Source of the DNA: Marinobacter profundi
Lineage (GTDB): Bacteria > Pseudomonadota > Gammaproteobacteria > Pseudomonadales > Oleiphilaceae
Direction of reading: 5' to 3'
DNA length: 64,000 nt
Assembly: GCF_002744715.1 (NCBI RefSeq)
Contig: NZ_KZ319378.1
Coordinates: forward strand, 1-64,000
A program made the position numbers and the translations under genes. The notes beneath the pieces were generated by a model. That model saw only the letters and a list, made by a program, of their open reading frames with translations, was not told the DNA's origin and ran no database searches. Positions 1 to 9,262 of this stretch are shown here, piece by piece. How positions within the stretch are numbered: position 1 is the first letter of the stretch; every line of letters begins with the position of its first letter.

Positions 1-1296
1 GAGATGGTCATCAACCTGATAGCCCACCCGGGGGCGCAGGTACGCGTCCCGGTCCGAGGGCGAGTAGAACAGGAACAACGACCACTCCAGATTCTGGCTG
101 TGTGTCAGCCATGTCAGCCGCTGGGTGAGGACGTGGCGATTCTCGTCCCGCACCGGGGCACCCGGGGGCAAGGCCCGCCGGTAGGCCTCAAACTCGCCCA
201 TGCGCTCAAGGTAGTATTGCAGGCCCAGGGTCAGGTTACGGGCAATTTCCTGCTCATAGCCGAGCAGCAGGCGCAGCTCGCTGTTGCGTACTGTGGGATC
301 GTCGCCATCGCGGTCTGCGCGGGAATCGTAATAGCCCAGCTCGACGTTGCCGATGCCGGCCCCCACCGGCCCGCGCAGGCTGGCGCCGAGCACCGACAGC
401 GGAGGAAACCTGGCCCGACCGCTGGCCGGATCAGCCCCGGCCGGGCTCTTCCAGAAGCCGTCGTAGCCGTAGAGCGCGACCTCGTAGGCGCCAAGGTTAC
501 GGTACAGCCGGGCGGCCCACTCGTCGTCTTCGAACGCGTCCGCCGGGCGGCCCGCCAGTACAACCGCATTGCGCCCGGTCAGCCGCCCTTGCCCTGTGTT
601 GAAGAAAGAGAGACGGCGACCGTCGATGAAGCGATCCGCGTCAAACCGGGGGGTGTAGACAAGGTCAAGATTGGCCCAGCTGGAAAAAGCCGAAACCTTC
701 AGCGCGTCCGAGGGCGCCTTGAGGTACTCCACATCGCGGCCGATAAAAAACGAGACCCAGTCCTTGGGAAACAGATCGTTGATGAACACCAGGTCGCCGG
801 TTCCCCAGGTTAGTATCTGGCGCCCCAGCTTGACATCGGTATCCGCGCTCGGCGAGAACACCAGGCTGGCCTCGCGCAGGTCGAAGGCACCCTCGCCCGA
901 TTCCAGGTCCACCGCCCGATCATCGTCCAGGTCGTCATAGAGAAAATCGCCGGTAAGACGCACGGTTGCTCCCTGGAAATACTTCTCCGCCTCGAGCTGC
1001 AACCGGGTTTCGGCGATGGATAGATCGCGCTGGTGAGGATCATCGTTCAGCCGGGATCCTCCCCGCGCCTCCCAGAAGCCGCGCAACCAAAATGGCAGGG
1101 CCGCCGAAGCCGGTTTTTCAGTGGTTTGTTCTGGCTCGATTTTCCCCCCGAGACCCGCTGGCAAGGACGGTTCCGCTGTATCGCTGGCCGGCGCGCCCAG
1201 TCCCTCTGGCAGGTCGGGCGCGGCCGGCGCTCCCGGCGCCACACCGAGAACGCTGCCCGCCAGCAATATAACTCCGACAACGCTGCTGGCGTTCAT
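1..1296 (-). CDS. Outer-membrane beta-barrel protein, C-terminus cut by window edge
   Basis: An open minus-strand frame of 432 codons runs from an ATG at 1294-1296 to the left edge with no stop, so the C-terminus lies outside the window. The start carries a signal-peptide-like segment (residues 1-25), then an Ala/Pro-rich linker, then alternating polar/aromatic strands typical of a porin-like barrel, with motifs such as LGRQILTWGTGD and VFINDLFPKDW. It lies 31 bp downstream of the LolA-like gene and the RND gene. RND pump, LolA-like protein and barrel together are a recurrent lipid- or hydrophobe-export arrangement (established pattern; the substrate here is unknown). I cannot assign a specific function. 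Confidence 0.75.
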   Translation of the reverse strand, partial: MNASSVVGVILLAGSVLGVAPGAPAAPDLPEGLGAPASDTAEPSLPAGLGGKIEPEQTTEKPASAALPFWLRGFWEARGGSRLNDDPHQRDLSIAETRLQLEAEKYFQGATVRLTGDFLYDDLDDDRAVDLESGEGAFDLREASLVFSPSADTDVKLGRQILTWGTGDLVFINDLFPKDWVSFFIGRDVEYLKAPSDALKVSAFSSWANLDLVYTPRFDADRFIDGRRLSFFNTGQGRLTGRNAVVLAGRPADAFEDDEWAARLYRNLGAYEVALYGYDGFWKSPAGADPASGRARFPPLSVLGASLRGPVGAGIGNVELGYYDSRADRDGDDPTVRNSELRLLLGYEQEIARNLTLGLQYYLERMGEFEAYRRALPPGAPVRDENRHVLTQRLTWLTHSQNLEWSLFLFYSPSDRDAYLRPRVGYQVDDHL

Positions 1297-1327
1297 TCAC
1301 GTCCTCCCACCCTCAGTGCACGAATGG

Positions 1328-2175
1328 TCACCGCAAATACTCCCTCGGTGCCCGGCGCAGATACCGCTCCGAAAACACGTCTTCCGGCAGGCTCAGGTCA
1401 TAGTCAATGCCGCTGTAGGTCAGCTCCGTAGTGCCACCGTTACGCAGATTCTCCATCCTCGCCTTGACGACCGTGGGGTAACCCTGAATGTTCTCCACCG
1501 CCAGCGCGGTGTAACGCCGGTAGAGGTTGTCACTGTCGTCGATATACTCGGTGCGAACCGGCAGGAACGACTGCTTGTGGATATAGACATCGTAGTAGGC
1601 GAACTCAACCTCCCCGGGCCTCTTGGGTTTGTTGCGCACTACGTAGTAGTTATCCGTGGTTTCAATCAGCTCATGGCTGTCGGCATCAATACTGCGCCCG
1701 GAGATGTCCTCGTAGAAGAAATCCGAGCCGACGAAGCTGGTGCGTTTGTCGGAAGCGGCAATTCGCTTAACCAGATCCAGCGCCGGCAGGTACAGCCAGC
1801 GGTCGTCGTCCCGGTCCTGGTGTTTCCAAACCAGCAACGTCATCTGGCTCACATCCGCCGGTCGTCGGAAATAGACATAGTACTTCTGCTCGCCGAGATA
1901 GGCGCCCCCTCAACGGCATCTGTCTCCGGACCGTCTCTCCGCAAAATGGTGAGTTCGCGACTACGGGTACGCCCCTGGCTATCCGTGATGGTCATAGCGA
2001 CCCTGGCGCGGCCATCACGCCCCTGAAAGTAGGAGACCATATTGGCACGGTTGACAATGCGCTCCACCTCGGGCGCAGCGCCGGCATCCTGGGCCAGGGC
2101 AATGGGCGTGATGCCCAACGCCATTGCAATCAGGGCCAGCTTTTGGAACAGGGTAACAAGCCAGTATCTACTCAT
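1328..2175 (-). pseudogene. LolA-like outer-membrane lipoprotein-sorting family protein, frameshifted
   Basis: Two overlapping minus-strand frames together make one protein. The first (from ATG at 2175) has a signal peptide ending near ALAQD and the N-terminal part of the domain. The second (1328-1852) gives the rest, including WLYLPALDLVKR and FVGSDFFYEDISGR, typical of the LolA-like family paired with MMPL/RND exporters. The frames meet at a run of five C (five G on the coding strand) near 1906-1910. One extra G would restore a continuous reading that passes through GEQKYYVYFRRPADV into the second frame. The ATG overlaps the RND stop (ATGA). This is either a real decay mutation or a homopolymer sequencing error. 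Confidence 0.8.
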
Positions 2176-2769
2176 TGCACGCCTTCCTCTTGCTTTTGCG
2201 AATTCGGGACGGCCCTGCGGGCACCGGGAAACAGCCACCGTTGCAGCAGGGTTATCAGCGCCGGCAGGATCAGCAGTGTGCTCAGGCCGGCGGTCAACAG
2301 AATGGCCGCGATAAACACCCCCACCGTCTGGTAGGGCACGAGCGGCGCCGCCAGCAGCGGCAGGAAACCAACGCCAAGCACGATGGCGTTGCGGGTTATT
2401 GCTCGTGCAGGCTCACCGAACATCGGTGCCACCGAGCGACGCCAGGAGCCGGTCTCGGCCTGAGTGGCGCGGGTACGGGCCAGGAAGTGGATGGCGTAGT
2501 CCACGGCGAGCCCCAGACTCAGGGCGCTCAGCACGGCGACCGGCATATCGTAATTCTTGCCGACAATGCCGATCAGACCGTAGATGGCCCCGATGGTCAC
2601 GGTCAGGGGGATCATGCACAGCAGGCCCCAGAGCAGAGAGCGGAACAATAGGGCCATCAACAGGAGCACAACAACGAAACTGCCGAACAGGGCCATGGCC
2701 ATGCCGCTGACCATTTTTTCCTGCCAGACGACATTGATATAGTTCAGACCGAACCAGCGTGCCTGGAGC
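2172..2769 (-). pseudogene. RND/MMPL-family exporter, C-terminal remnant
   Basis: This is the last ~195 residues of an RND-superfamily exporter. It has several hydrophobic helices, a GLAVDYAIHFLAR segment typical of the RND helix that carries the proton-relay Asp, and a final helix pair ending near NSQKQEEGVQ. Family members are about 750-1000 residues, so more than three quarters is missing. Upstream of about 2769 the sequence switches to an IS630-type transposase on the opposite strand, so the gene was cut by insertion and later deletion. With the LolA-like and barrel genes it formed an export operon that now appears dead. Confidence 0.8.
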
Positions 2770-3408
2770 GATGCAGACTTTGCTGAGAAGGTTTTCGATG
2801 TCGTTGGCCTGTACCTGAATCCGCCGGATAACGCGCTGGTGCTGTCGGTTGACGAAAAAACGCAGATCCAGGCACTGGATCGCACTCAACCAAAGCTGCA
2901 ACTGAAACCCGGCCAGATCGAGCGCCGTACCCACGATTACAAGAGGCACGGGACGACCAGCTTATACGCGGCCCTGAATATCCTGAACGGCGAAGTGATT
3001 GGGCGCATTACACAACGCCACCGCGCCAAAGAGTTTCTCGATTTTCTGCGACAAATTGATCGAGAAACACCGAAAGAGCAGGACCTTCATCTGATTCTGG
3101 ACAACAGCTCGACTCACAAAACACCAGAAGTGAAGGCCTGGCTGGAAAAGCATCCCCGGTTCAAGCTTCACTTCACACCAACCAGCGCCTCTTGGCTGAA
3201 TGCCGTGGAGGGCTGGTTTGGTCAACTGGAACGCCGCGCTTTGTACCGTGGCATTTTTACCAGTGTCGGCGAACTTAAGAAGGCGATTCGTCGCTTTATC
3301 CAAACTCATAATGAGAAACTGGCAAAGCCGTTCCGCTGGCACAAGAGTGCAGAATCGATTATGACTTCAGTGACGCGAGCAAAGCTGAGTGTTATTGATA
3401 ATAAATAA
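2770..3408 (+). pseudogene. IS630-family transposase, C-terminal fragment
   Basis: The plus-strand frame is open from the RND junction (about 2764-2770) to a stop at 3408. It shows IS630-type DDE motifs: LVLSVDEKTQIQALDR (first Asp), HLILDNSSTHKT (second Asp), then SWLNAVEGWF carrying the catalytic Glu. The N-terminal helix-turn-helix half is absent and there is no left end, so only about 210 of roughly 340 residues remain and the element should be immobile. It interrupts the RND gene, and its 3' side runs into the 73-bp repeat at 3430. Confidence 0.85.
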
Positions 3409-3429
3409 ACGGATTACCCAGACGGGACA

Positions 3430-3502
3430 CTAGCTGAATCGGTTGCCGCCCGGATTGTTTTAGTGTGAGAATCAGCACGGTGATCACCAACGCTTTACTT
3501 TT
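3430..3502. repeat. 73-bp direct repeat, copy 1
   Basis: By my alignment this stretch is identical, in the same orientation, to 9381-9453. It begins CTAGCTGAATCGG and ends in GCTTTACTTTT. It lies between the IS630 fragment and the broken 118-aa-family gene, and contains the last codons and stop of that fragment. The two copies bracket the ABC exporter (3503-9380), which suggests recombination or insertion between them. Confidence 0.9.
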
Positions 3503-3741
3503 TTTGCGTTGGCCCGAACATTGTCGTCTGTAAACCGACACCACGCCAGTTTCCGCTGGGTCCACCACCCGGCCTGCAACCCGCCTCCGTGGGTTTTGAT
3601 CAGTTCCATTAACTCGTCAAGAGACCAATGGGTTCCATCGTAGACGACATGCAGCTGGTTGTTCGGTTTGCGCTCGGCAAAATCAACACAGGGATGATGG
3701 TTGAGTTCATGGATGAAATCGCCCCACTGACTCTCGCCAAA
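3484..3741 (-). pseudogene. Broken paralogue of the 118-aa metal-locus protein at 40033-40389
   Basis: The minus-strand frame starts right after a TGA at 3742-3744 and runs to a TGA at 3484-3486. It reproduces the body of the 118-aa protein at 40033-40389, with WGDFIHELNHHPCVDFAERK, then DGTHWSLDEL, GWWTQRKLAW and FTDDNVRANAK. The first ~27 residues and the Cys-rich tail are absent. No start codon with a ribosome site exists, so this is a remnant. It shows that the family once lay next to this end of the region too. Confidence 0.75.
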
Positions 3742-3903
3742 TCACTCACCATTTTGGCACGTAGATGCCGGTGAGGTGAGGAGGAGTCCATCCCATTGAT
3801 TCAGGTTACTGATGAAAATGAATAATCACGGTAATCCTGATGCCTATGCGCCGTATCCTCTTGGCCGTGTAGCGACAAACGTCAGGCACTCACCCAACCG
3901 ATC

Positions 3904-5007
3904 TCATTGTACCCGGCGTCGAAAGACCCAAAGGGAGAAAATAAACAGCGTGACACCGATTACCAGCAAGGCGAGAGCCTCATCCCAGAGAACCGCCAGG
4001 CCGGCGCCTTTGAGGAAAATACCGACGATGATATCCATGTAATAACGCAGTGGACTCAGCAGGGAGAGGCTTTGCAGGAAAGGCGGCATGGCTTCTACCG
4101 GCGTCAAACTGCCCGACAGGAACATCAGCGGGAAAAGTCCGAAAAAGGAGAGCAGCAACGCCTGCTGAAGGGTCCGGCTGTAGGCGGCAATCAGTACGCC
4201 CAGCGCAATCGCACTGAGCAAAAAGATGGCGGTCAGCACCAGAAATAAAAGCAGACTGCCCTGAAGGGGCACATCAAAGACTCTGACAATCACCAAACTC
4301 GGAAAGATGGACAGTACGCCCATGATCAGCGTGGGTGTGACCTTGGCCAGGAACAGTTCCAGGGTGGAAATGGGCGTCACCAGCAGCTGCTCGATAGTGC
4401 CTCGCTCCTTTTCCCGGACAATAGAGGCGGCCGGGTGAATAACGCCCACCATCATACCGGCCAGAGCAATCATCGATAACACGATAAAACCCGATGTTGT
4501 CAGATCGGGGTTATACCAGATACGGATCAGGGGTACCGCGACCCCCTTCTTCCCGGCAGCAGGGAGCGCTTCGCGCTCCTGGCGCTGGACGATCTGCAGA
4601 GCATCATTGACGGCATTGGCGGCAATGTTGGAATTGGTGCCGTCCTGGAGCAACTGGAGCTGAGCACTCTTGCCAGCGAGAAGAGCACCTTCGAACCCGG
4701 CGGGAACGACCAACACCATGGTGGCATCGCCTTTCTCCAGGAGGTCAGTGGCGGTTGCCACACGGGTTTCCTGAAATTTCAGGTCGAAGGTTTCGCTCAC
4801 CGCAAATTTCTGGATCAACGAGCGACTCAAGGCGCTGCGATCCTCGTCCACCACCGCCAGGGGCAGGTGGCTTACATCAAAACTGAGCGCAACGGCACAA
4901 ATGACGACTTCAATGGTGTAAAGCCAAAGTATCAGGGTCAGTATCAACCGGTCACGAAAGAACTGCACGAGCTCCTTGCGCAACAAACCAAATAAGGCAA
5001 TTCCCAT
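3904..5007 (-). CDS. ABC-2 type exporter permease (second of two)
   Basis: This 367-aa membrane protein has the ABC-2 architecture: one N-terminal transmembrane helix (about 20-42), a large periplasmic loop (about 45-170), then five or six helices in the C-terminal half. The cytoplasmic segment IVREKERGTIEQLLVTPIS is the family signature. It resembles E. coli YbhR/YhhJ in size and order (family knowledge). Its ATG overlaps the stop of the preceding permease (ATGA at 5007), so the two should be made in equal amounts and form the heterodimeric channel driven by the double ATPase at 6098-7828. Confidence 0.9.
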   Translation of the reverse strand: MGIALFGLLRKELVQFFRDRLILTLILWLYTIEVVICAVALSFDVSHLPLAVVDEDRSALSRSLIQKFAVSETFDLKFQETRVATATDLLEKGDATMVLVVPAGFEGALLAGKSAQLQLLQDGTNSNIAANAVNDALQIVQRQEREALPAAGKKGVAVPLIRIWYNPDLTTSGFIVLSMIALAGMMVGVIHPAASIVREKERGTIEQLLVTPISTLELFLAKVTPTLIMGVLSIFPSLVIVRVFDVPLQGSLLLFLVLTAIFLLSAIALGVLIAAYSRTLQQALLLSFFGLFPLMFLSGSLTPVEAMPPFLQSLSLLSPLRYYMDIIVGIFLKGAGLAVLWDEALALLVIGVTLFIFSLWVFRRRVQ

Positions 5008-6101
5008 CAGGCCACCTTCTGCTTCATTCGCCAGGCCGCGAAGACAAATACCAGGACCGTATAGACGATCAACATCATCAGATTTGGCAGAACGGCTTCA
5101 AGGCCGGCTGATTTCAGTACGATGCCCCGGGAGATTTCCATAAAATAACCGGCAGGGAAAAGCCAGCTATACAGTTGCAGGGCAAGAGGCATGGTGAACA
5201 GAGGGAACAGAAAACCGGAAAACAAAAACGACGGCATCAAGGTGACAATCAGCGTTATCAACATGGCCGCCAACTGGGTACGGACCAGGGATGAGACCAA
5301 CAGGCCGATACCCACCGTGGTCAGCACATAAACGAAAGCGGACGTCAGCAGCAGTATCGGGCTGCCGGCAATGGGGACCTGAAACCAGGCAAACCCCACC
5401 ACCATGACCATAAGAATCTCCAGGAAAGCCACCAGACCGTAGGGCACCAGCTTGCCGACAACAAACTCGGTTGAGGTGACCGGCGATGCATAGATCTGCT
5501 CAATCGTACCGGTCTCTTTCTCACGCACGATCGCTAGGGCGGTCAGCAGGGGTGGGAACGCCATCAGGATCACGGCAAATAACCCGGGGATGACGAAATT
5601 GACGCTGCGCAGGGAGGGATTGAACCAGACCCTGGCCTGGACCCGGACGGCGCTCTGACGCGGGGCGGGGAAATTTGCGATTACCGCCTCGGCATAGGCC
5701 GATGCCAATCGACCCAGAACAGGATAGCCGCCGTCCACGATCACCTGGACAGGCGCCTCGTCGCCTCTGAGCAGTTGCCGGGCCAAGCCGGCTGGAATCA
5801 CCACGCCCATGCTGATGGTCGAGCTTTGCAGTGCCGACTCCAGATCGCGGAGATCGGTCGTTTTCTGCTCTAATTGAAAATACCGCGAGCTGTCGAAACG
5901 GGCTGACAGGTCGCGGCTTGCCGGCGTGTTGTCCAGATCGTAAATGCCCACGGCAACCTGTTCCACATCCAGATTGACCGCATAGCCGAACAGAAAAAGC
6001 ATGATCAGCGGCATGATCACGGCCAACGCAATGGTAACCGGGTCGCGAATCAGCTCGCGACTTTCCTTGACGATGAGGGCTCCAAGCCGATGAGCCTTCA
6101 T
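5007..6101 (-). CDS. ABC-2 type exporter permease (first of two)
   Basis: This 364-aa permease has the same plan as its partner: an N-terminal helix (MPLIMLFLFGYAVNL), a periplasmic domain to about residue 170, and a block of helices that begins after IVREKETGTIEQIYASPV. The start overlaps the end of the ATPase gene by 4 bp. It resembles YbhS in E. coli. The pair probably forms an inner-membrane exporter for hydrophobic compounds or drugs; the substrate cannot be read from sequence. Confidence 0.9.
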   Translation of the reverse strand: MKAHRLGALIVKESRELIRDPVTIALAVIMPLIMLFLFGYAVNLDVEQVAVGIYDLDNTPASRDLSARFDSSRYFQLEQKTTDLRDLESALQSSTISMGVVIPAGLARQLLRGDEAPVQVIVDGGYPVLGRLASAYAEAVIANFPAPRQSAVRVQARVWFNPSLRSVNFVIPGLFAVILMAFPPLLTALAIVREKETGTIEQIYASPVTSTEFVVGKLVPYGLVAFLEILMVMVVGFAWFQVPIAGSPILLLTSAFVYVLTTVGIGLLVSSLVRTQLAAMLITLIVTLMPSFLFSGFLFPLFTMPLALQLYSWLFPAGYFMEISRGIVLKSAGLEAVLPNLMMLIVYTVLVFVFAAWRMKQKVA

Positions 6102-7828
6102 GGTCCCAACGCCCGGGAATTGGCCGTTCCCGCCTGTTCTATGGCCGCCGTGAAGAGCATCTCCACCGTGGCGTCGGCTTCGAGGCCGAGCGAATGATTC
6201 AGCGATGATCGGCTACCGTGTGCAAGCAGCCGCCCGTCCAGCATTAACGCCAAACGATCACAATAGGCCGCTTCCTCCAGGTAGTGGGTAGTGACCAGCA
6301 CGGTCATACCGCTGGCGGCCAGCTCACGGATAACCCGCCAGAAACGGTACCGGGCGACGGGATCGACACCCGAGGTGGGCTCATCAAGGAACAAGACCCG
6401 GGGCCGGTGAAGCAGGCTGCAGGCCAGCGCCAGACGCTGGCGCAAGGCACTTGAAAGATCACCGGTGAGCTTGTCGGGAATATCTGTCAGCCCCGTTACT
6501 TCCCTGGCCCAGTCGATCGCAGCCCGCGCCGCGCCTCCGGCCAGGCCGTAGGCATTGGCAAAGAAGCGGAGATTCTCCCAGGGGGTCAGTTCCAGATAGA
6601 GTGAAAACCGTTGTGACATATAACCAATTTGCCGGCGCAATGCGGTGCTACCCCCGCCGGAGCTCACCCCGGCCACCCGGGCGTTGCCCTCATCGATGGC
6701 CACCAGCCCGCACAAGGCCCTGATCAGGGTTGTCTTGCCCGCCCCGTTGGGCCCCAGCAACGCAAGCAGTTCGCCAGATGGCGCCTCGAAACTCACCCGG
6801 TCAACGGCCTTGAAATGTCCGAAGCGGACGCTCAGGCCGGTGGCCACCAGCCCTTCCTCTTTTCCCCTGTCTTGCCGGGCCAATTCCGGAAACTGCTGCT
6901 CGCCGGCCCTCCTGTCCGTCCGCAGCACAAACAGATCCTCGAGCCGGGGCTCGGCCGCCGCCAGGTGGGTTCCCTCGGGCAATAACTCGGCGAGCTGGTT
7001 TTCAGCGATGTCCGCGTTCATCACCAGTCGCAGGTGATCCGGCAACCACTGCACTGAATGGACGCTGTCAATTTGAGCCAGGATGCCGGACAACTCCCGC
7101 AAGCCTCGTCCGGTATCTCCAGCATTTACAGTGAACACCCTTCCGGCGGCGGGCCTCAGCAGCTCTTCCAGCGACCCATCCGCAAGAACGCGGCCCTGTT
7201 CCAGCAGCAGTATCCTGTCGCAGCGCTCCGCCTCGTCCATGTAGGAGGTAGCCACAACCATGGTCAGGCCCTGCGACCGGAAGCGGTCGAGCATGGTCCA
7301 GAGATGGCGCCGGGACAGGGGGTCGACGCCGAGCCCCGGTTCGTCAAGGATCAGCAGCTCCGGTTCATGGACCAGATTGGTACATAGCGACAACTTTTTC
7401 TGCATGCCACCGGACAGTTTGGCGGCGGGCCTGTCAGTAAAGCGGCCAAGCCCCGACATGGATAGCAACCTTTCTGAACGCTCCCGATAGAGTTCGTCGG
7501 GCACATCCCGGATGCGAGCGGCAAAGCTCAGGTTTTCCTTGACGCTGAGTCGATCGTAAAGCGTAAATCCCTGGGACATATAGCCAATCTGGGCAGCAAC
7601 CTGCTTGGCCTCACGACGGGTATCGAAGCCCAGGACCCGGCATTCCCCCACAGTGGGGTCCAGGATGCCAGCCAACATCTGTAACAGCGTCGTCTTGCCA
7701 GCGCCATCAGCACCGACAATGCCCACTCGTTGGCCGCGATCAACGGAAACATCCAGTGGCTCGATGACAACATTGTCTCCGAATTGGCGGCCAAGGCCTT
7801 TGGCGACGATGGGTTCCGGGGAAGACAT
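6098..7828 (-). CDS. Double-domain ABC exporter ATPase (YbhF-like)
   Basis: This 576-aa protein has two complete nucleotide-binding domains. The first spans about 5-230 (Walker A GADGAGKTT, signature LSGGMQKK, Walker B LLILDEPGLGVDP). The second spans about 320-560 (Walker A GPNGAGKTT, degenerate signature LSSALRQR, Walker B VLFLDEPTSGVDP). The fused architecture matches YbhF/RbbA-type ATPases of ABC-2 exporters. The linker between the domains lacks membrane segments. It lies 6 bp downstream of the HlyD gene and overlaps the first permease gene, so it is the motor of this four-gene export operon. The changed second signature suggests that one ATP site may be weaker. Confidence 0.92.
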   Translation of the reverse strand: MSSPEPIVAKGLGRQFGDNVVIEPLDVSVDRGQRVGIVGADGAGKTTLLQMLAGILDPTVGECRVLGFDTRREAKQVAAQIGYMSQGFTLYDRLSVKENLSFAARIRDVPDELYRERSERLLSMSGLGRFTDRPAAKLSGGMQKKLSLCTNLVHEPELLILDEPGLGVDPLSRRHLWTMLDRFRSQGLTMVVATSYMDEAERCDRILLLEQGRVLADGSLEELLRPAAGRVFTVNAGDTGRGLRELSGILAQIDSVHSVQWLPDHLRLVMNADIAENQLAELLPEGTHLAAAEPRLEDLFVLRTDRRAGEQQFPELARQDRGKEEGLVATGLSVRFGHFKAVDRVSFEAPSGELLALLGPNGAGKTTLIRALCGLVAIDEGNARVAGVSSGGGSTALRRQIGYMSQRFSLYLELTPWENLRFFANAYGLAGGAARAAIDWAREVTGLTDIPDKLTGDLSSALRQRLALACSLLHRPRVLFLDEPTSGVDPVARYRFWRVIRELAASGMTVLVTTHYLEEAAYCDRLALMLDGRLLAHGSRSSLNHSLGLEADATVEMLFTAAIEQAGTANSRALGP

Positions 7829-7834
7829 GACGGC

Positions 7835-8800
7835 TCAGCGCGCCGGAACCGAGAGGGTCGCTGGCCACTCGGCGTCCGGATCCCAGCGAATCCAGGCATC
7901 TGCCGGCATACCCGGTTTCAGAGCATCGGCCGGATTATCCAGCACCAGGGTAACGCCATAGACCATCCGAACTCTCTCGTCGGGCATGTGGACATCGCGG
8001 GGGGTGAACTGGGCGAAATCGTCAATCCTGCCGACTTTGGCGGAAAAGTCCCCGGGCAAACCGTCCACGCGGATTCTGGCGGGATCCCCCAAGCTGATCC
8101 GGTTGAGGATATCACCGGGGACATAGACCTTGAGTTCGAGCTGCTGCAGATTCACCATCGTGGCCAGCGGCTGGCCGGTATCGACAACCTCTCCCGTCTC
8201 CACCGCCCGGATCAGGATGGTTCCGGAGAGCGGCGCGGCAACCTCCGCTTTGTCCAGTTGCGATTCAGCCAGTGCCACCTGCGCCGCCCTTGCAGCCACC
8301 TGTTCTTCGGCGGCATCCTTCTGCCGCTGGAGAGACTCAAGTCGGCCCCGGGCCTCACTGACGGCATTTTCCGCCTGATCCAGATCACTCGAGCTGGCCA
8401 GATTGCGGGACCGCAAGTCCCGGATCCGCTGCCGTTGTTTCTCGGCATTCTTGAGATGATGACGCCAGGTGGTGATTTGGCTGTCGAAGCCGTCACGGAC
8501 TTCCCGCGCCGAGGCCAGCTCGGCCTGTGCCGAGCGCAGGCGGTCTCTGGCATCGGCGGGGTCGATCACGGCTACCGTGTCGCCAGCCGAAACCTTGCTG
8601 CCTTCCGCGAGATGGTGCTCGATGACCCGACCGGCCACTTCGGCCGCGATCCGCACTTCCCGCCCCTCGATATGGCCATTGCCATAGACGATTCCCTGCG
8701 GCAAGGGCTCTTCCCCAAACAGAACAAAAACCCCATAAGAACCGCCGGCGAGCACCAACACCGCTATCAGAGACCAGAGCCAGGATTGGGATTTCACCAA
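7835..8800 (-). CDS. HlyD-family periplasmic adaptor of the ABC exporter
   Basis: This 321-aa membrane-fusion protein has one N-terminal transmembrane helix (about 8-28), a biotinyl-lipoyl-like half-domain (GREVRIAAEVAGRV), a coiled-coil hairpin (about 85-195, rich in Gln/Arg/Glu), the second half-domain (VAAPLSGTILIRAV) and a beta-barrel region. Size and context match YbhG/YhiI adaptors. It is first in the operon and probably links the two permeases to an outer-membrane channel encoded elsewhere, since no TolC gene is visible here. Confidence 0.9.
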   Translation of the reverse strand: MVKSQSWLWSLIAVLVLAGGSYGVFVLFGEEPLPQGIVYGNGHIEGREVRIAAEVAGRVIEHHLAEGSKVSAGDTVAVIDPADARDRLRSAQAELASAREVRDGFDSQITTWRHHLKNAEKQRQRIRDLRSRNLASSSDLDQAENAVSEARGRLESLQRQKDAAEEQVAARAAQVALAESQLDKAEVAAPLSGTILIRAVETGEVVDTGQPLATMVNLQQLELKVYVPGDILNRISLGDPARIRVDGLPGDFSAKVGRIDDFAQFTPRDVHMPDERVRMVYGVTLVLDNPADALKPGMPADAWIRWDPDAEWPATLSVPAR

Positions 8801-8967
8801 ACACTCCTTATGACATTACTGTTCAGGTTGGAGCCGGGATCAGGGCCACTGCCTCTCACTCCAGCCAATGAGATCGCCCACTCTAGCACTCGGCAGCCGC
8901 CGCGACCAAGGTCGTTGCCGGATCTTAAGCGGCTCATTCAGGTCGCCCTCGAAGATGGCCGTCAGGG

Positions 8968-9262
8968 CATCGTCAAAGACGCAAAATGGATTGGTAGCCT
9001 GCCACATCCACCTCAAACCGGGTGTTCTGACGCAAGTGATCCCTCAGCGCCTCCAGCGCCTCCGGATCACCGTGGATCAGGTTGATCGGCGTTTCGGGGG
9101 CCAGGTCACTCTGAGCAAGCCACTGTTCAATCTCTGCGAAATCCCCGTGCCCGGAAAGCCCACTCAACACCTCCAGCCGGGCCTTGACCGGAATCCAGTC
9201 GCCGTGGATCTTGATCCTTTCCGCTCCATCAACCATTTTGGCGCCTCGTGTCCCCCCTGCCT
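8968..9262 (-). pseudogene. Duplicated 3' end of the beta-CASP metallo-beta-lactamase gene
   Basis: This stretch is nearly identical to 11967-12258, the last ~95 codons of the nuclease gene at 11968-13323, including DGAERIKIHGDW, LSGLSGHGDF and the end YQSILRL. Similarity stops abruptly near 9262. Upstream the frame runs into unrelated sequence that supplies a chance ATG at 9353. A few silent and missense differences show that the copy is not recent. It holds none of the metal-binding residues of the N-terminal domain, so it is not functional. Confidence 0.85.

Noticed and set aside
7730..9085. 451-codon plus-strand frame opposite the HlyD gene
   Set aside because: Shadow of a GC-rich real gene; no family match, and it overlaps the whole of a clear HlyD protein.
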